Shown here piece by piece: positions 4,306-5,748 of a DNA stretch of 5,748 nucleotides (position 1 is the stretch's first letter; each line of letters starts with the position of its first letter). A model generated the notes under the pieces. It worked only from the letters and a program-made list of their open reading frames with translations. It did no database searches and was not told the origin of the DNA. Source of the DNA: Candidatus Dormiibacterota bacterium. Lineage in GTDB: Bacteria > Chloroflexota > Dormibacteria > UBA8260 > Bog-877. Made by a program: the position numbers and the translations under genes. The stretch spans positions 1 to 5,748 of the forward strand of contig PKXR01000199.1 in NCBI GenBank assembly GCA_003133485.1, in the 5' to 3' direction.

Positions 4306-4738
4306 TGCCAGCGCGGCGTCGGAGTGGGCTGGTCAGAAGGTGGATGAGCCGAAGCAATACCAGAGCGGCCACGGTGTAGATCGCGAGTGCCAGCAGAGCC
4401 GCCCAGAAGGTGGTGTGCCCGACCTGCGGCACGCCGGGTCGGAAGATGCCCCCAAACGGGCTGGCGAGGGCGCCGCCGACGCGGCCCACGACGGAAACAA
4501 AGCCGTCCTGACTGACCGCCGTGGCGCGGAACACGAAGTCGAGTGCCAAGAACGCGTCCACGATCGCCACGCTCAGCAGGATGAGCTCACCCATCCGGTA
4601 GCCTCGCCAAGGGCTTGGCTTTCCTGGTGGGCGCTGGTGTCCACTCTTCTCCGGAGAGACGGCTGGCTGCGACTCCGCGTGCATTGGCGGGAGTGGGTTC
4701 GGTTGGTACTCTGGCGGTGCCTGCACTTCCATGCTCAC
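4298..4738 (-). CDS. Membrane protein resembling the YggT family
   Basis: GTG 4738 has GGAGG 7 nt upstream, a strong site, giving 146 aa. Residues 1-45 are Pro-rich and hydrophilic. Two hydrophobic spans follow: about 50-70 (MGELILLSVAIVDAFLALDFVF) and about 112-136 (FWAALLALAIYTVAALVLLRLI). The loop between them contains LASPFGGIFRPGVP. A 'P-F-x-x-x-x-P' loop between two membrane helices is the pattern of YggT proteins, small membrane proteins linked to cell division or osmotic tolerance in some bacteria. The match is only in layout, so the family is tentative. It is the first gene of a two-gene operon with the 126-aa helical protein and is divergent from tRNA-Leu. Chromosomal rather than element-borne by position. 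Confidence 0.68.
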   Translation of the reverse strand: MSMEVQAPPEYQPNPLPPMHAESQPAVSPEKSGHQRPPGKPSPWRGYRMGELILLSVAIVDAFLALDFVFRATAVSQDGFVSVVGRVGGALASPFGGIFRPGVPQVGHTTFWAALLALAIYTVAALVLLRLIHLLTSPLRRRAGNA

Positions 4739-4962
4739 GACATTTCCTCCCTAACGGGGCAGGCCGGTGCCGGTCGAAGGCGGGCGCCTACCCTCATCCA
4801 TCACAACGCCGGGAGGAGGCGTCCGTTTCGGCCCCGATCGCCGAGTCATCTGGGCGGATGTCGGGAATGATCGGCGGCGACGGTCGGCCGGCTCCGGCAC
4901 GTTCCTGTGGCCACCGATTGGCTATACTCGGCGCCGCGCTGCGGCTGCCCCGCAACCGGCTG
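4739..4962. promoter_or_regulatory. Divergent intergenic region with tRNA-Leu promoter
   Basis: This 224-bp gap separates the minus-strand membrane-protein gene from the plus-strand tRNA-Leu. A clear -10, TATACT (4923-4928, +), is followed by a GC-rich stretch (CGGCGCCGCG) of the kind found as discriminator in stable-RNA promoters under stringent control. The -35 is weak (around 4901-4906, GTTCCT). The leader before the tRNA would be about 28 nt. No convincing promoter for the leftward gene is visible. Confidence 0.5.
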
Positions 4963-5046
4963 GCGCGGATGGCGAAATGGTAGACGCGCGGGGCTTAGAA
5001 CCCCGTGGGGTAACCCGTCCGAGTTCGATCCTCGGTCCGCGCACCA
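4963..5046 (+). tRNA. tRNA-Leu (anticodon TAG), CCA encoded
   Basis: A complete class II cloverleaf: acceptor GCGCGGA with TCCGCGC, a D arm with GGTAGA, and the anticodon stem CGGGG/CCCCG holding the loop CTTAGAA with anticodon TAG. A long variable arm TGGGGTAACCCGT, typical of tRNA-Leu, is followed by the T arm CCGAG-TTCGATC-CTCGG, discriminator A and encoded CCA (5044-5046). It reads CUA and probably other CUN codons. It lies 20 nt before the trigger factor start, so the two may share a transcript. Confidence 0.96.
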
Positions 5047-5066
5047 CTACGCTTACCCAGAGCAGG

Positions 5067-5748
5067 ATGAGCCCAAGTAAAACTCACGACGCGGAGCTGG
5101 AGGTGGGCGTCGAACGCCTGGCTGGATCCCAGGCCAAGCTGACCGTCGAGGCCCCCGCCTCCGATGTGGACAGAGCTCTGGTCCTGGCACTCAGCCATCT
5201 CGGTCGGCAGTACCGTCTGCCTGGCTTCAGGCCCGGCAAGGCTCCCGCCGCGGTGGTCGAGCGCGCGGTGGGATGGGAAGCGCTCCGCCAGCACGCGATC
5301 GAGGATCTTCTTCCCGAGGTCTGGGCTAGGGCGGTCGCGCAGGTCGAACTGGAGCCGGTCTCCAACCCTGACGTGAGCGAGGTAGTGCTGGAGCGGGGCG
5401 AGCCGTTCCGGTTTACGGCGACCGTGGTGTTCCGACCCGCGGTCGAGCTCGGGGACTTTCGGAAGATTAAGGTGCCGGTGACGGCTCCGGAGGTCTCCGA
5501 GGCGGACGTTGACGGCACCCTGGAGGCGCTGCGGCAGCGCTATGCCCAGCTGGAGGATGCCAGCGCGCGAGAGGCCCGTCTGACCGACGTGCTAACCGCG
5601 GAGCTGACCATGCGCCACAACGACGAGGTGATGGGCACTCCGGCTCAACTCCAGACCCTCGATCTGGAACGGGGCGACCTCCTACCCGGCATGGCGGACC
5701 AGCTCCTCGGGGCGCGGGTGGGAGACTCGGTCGACCTCACCATCACCT
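5067..5748 (+). CDS. tig: Trigger factor, N-terminal part (runs off the right edge)
   Basis: The first 227 codons are in the window. The N-terminal ribosome-binding domain is clear: VERLAGSQAKLTVEAPASDVDRAL (15-38), then the signature G-F-R-P-G-K-A-P at 53-60, which docks on ribosomal protein L23 beside the exit tunnel. The part from about residue 165 corresponds to the FKBP-like PPIase domain, with L-L-P-G-M-A-D-Q-L-L-G at 205-215. Trigger factor is the ribosome-bound chaperone that meets nascent chains. ATG 5067 adds about 11 residues to the usual N-terminus, and only AGCAGG, immediately adjacent, precedes it. GTG 5103, with CGGAG 6 nt upstream, would match the usual family start better. 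The gene commonly precedes clpP and clpX in bacteria; that region is outside the window. Confidence 0.93.
   Translation, partial: MSPSKTHDAELEVGVERLAGSQAKLTVEAPASDVDRALVLALSHLGRQYRLPGFRPGKAPAAVVERAVGWEALRQHAIEDLLPEVWARAVAQVELEPVSNPDVSEVVLERGEPFRFTATVVFRPAVELGDFRKIKVPVTAPEVSEADVDGTLEALRQRYAQLEDASAREARLTDVLTAELTMRHNDEVMGTPAQLQTLDLERGDLLPGMADQLLGARVGDSVDLTIT

Noticed and set aside
4340..4870. + strand open frame of 176 codons opposite the YggT-like gene
   Set aside because: The opposite strand has a strong ribosome binding site and clear membrane spans; this frame has no such support.
1..5748. CRISPR array, insertion sequence ends or transposase genes
   Set aside because: No regularly spaced repeats of suitable length, no terminal inverted repeats with target duplications, and no transposase motifs were seen.

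Overview
This GC-rich window has two parts. From about position 3811 to the right edge it looks like ordinary chromosome: a tRNA-Arg(ACG) gene, a two-gene membrane-protein operon, a tRNA-Leu(TAG) gene and the start of the trigger factor gene tig. To the left of the tRNA-Arg 3' end it looks like an integrated mobile element: a tyrosine integrase, an unrecognised protein with two CxxC knuckles, a Cro/C1-type regulator, a HicBA-type toxin-antitoxin pair, a small predicted membrane protein and the end of a PASTA-like repeat protein. High GC, strong GC bias at third codon positions, GTG/TTG starts and PASTA-type repeats suggest an Actinomycetota- or Chloroflexota-like bacterium. This placement is inference; no marker here settles the phylum.

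Layout from left to right. Positions 3-416 (+) hold the C-terminal part of a protein with two 52-residue PASTA-like repeats. Positions 417-712 hold no convincing gene. A likely small single-span membrane protein (713-880, +) converges on hicA (905-1141, -) across a short hairpin. hicB (1159-1398, -), a possible 88-aa ORF (1440-1706, -) and an XRE-type regulator (1684-1977, -) read in the same direction with overlaps or short gaps. A 199-aa protein with two CxxC pairs (2133-2732, -) begins 3 nt after the integrase stop (2736-3677, -). The integrase lies 133 bp from the 3' end of tRNA-Arg and is read in the same direction. The gap carries direct repeats and inverted repeats of the kind expected at an attachment region.

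How the parts fit together. The tRNA-Arg gene is probably the attB target, and int plus the CxxC protein form a translationally coupled module. The regulator and the toxin-antitoxin genes look like control and maintenance cargo. The far att site is not visible in the window. Two sequence oddities suggest the element may be immobilised or divergent. The integrase has Cys293 where the nucleophilic tyrosine is expected, with one extra residue just before it. The HicA-like protein has Pro26 where the catalytic histidine is expected.
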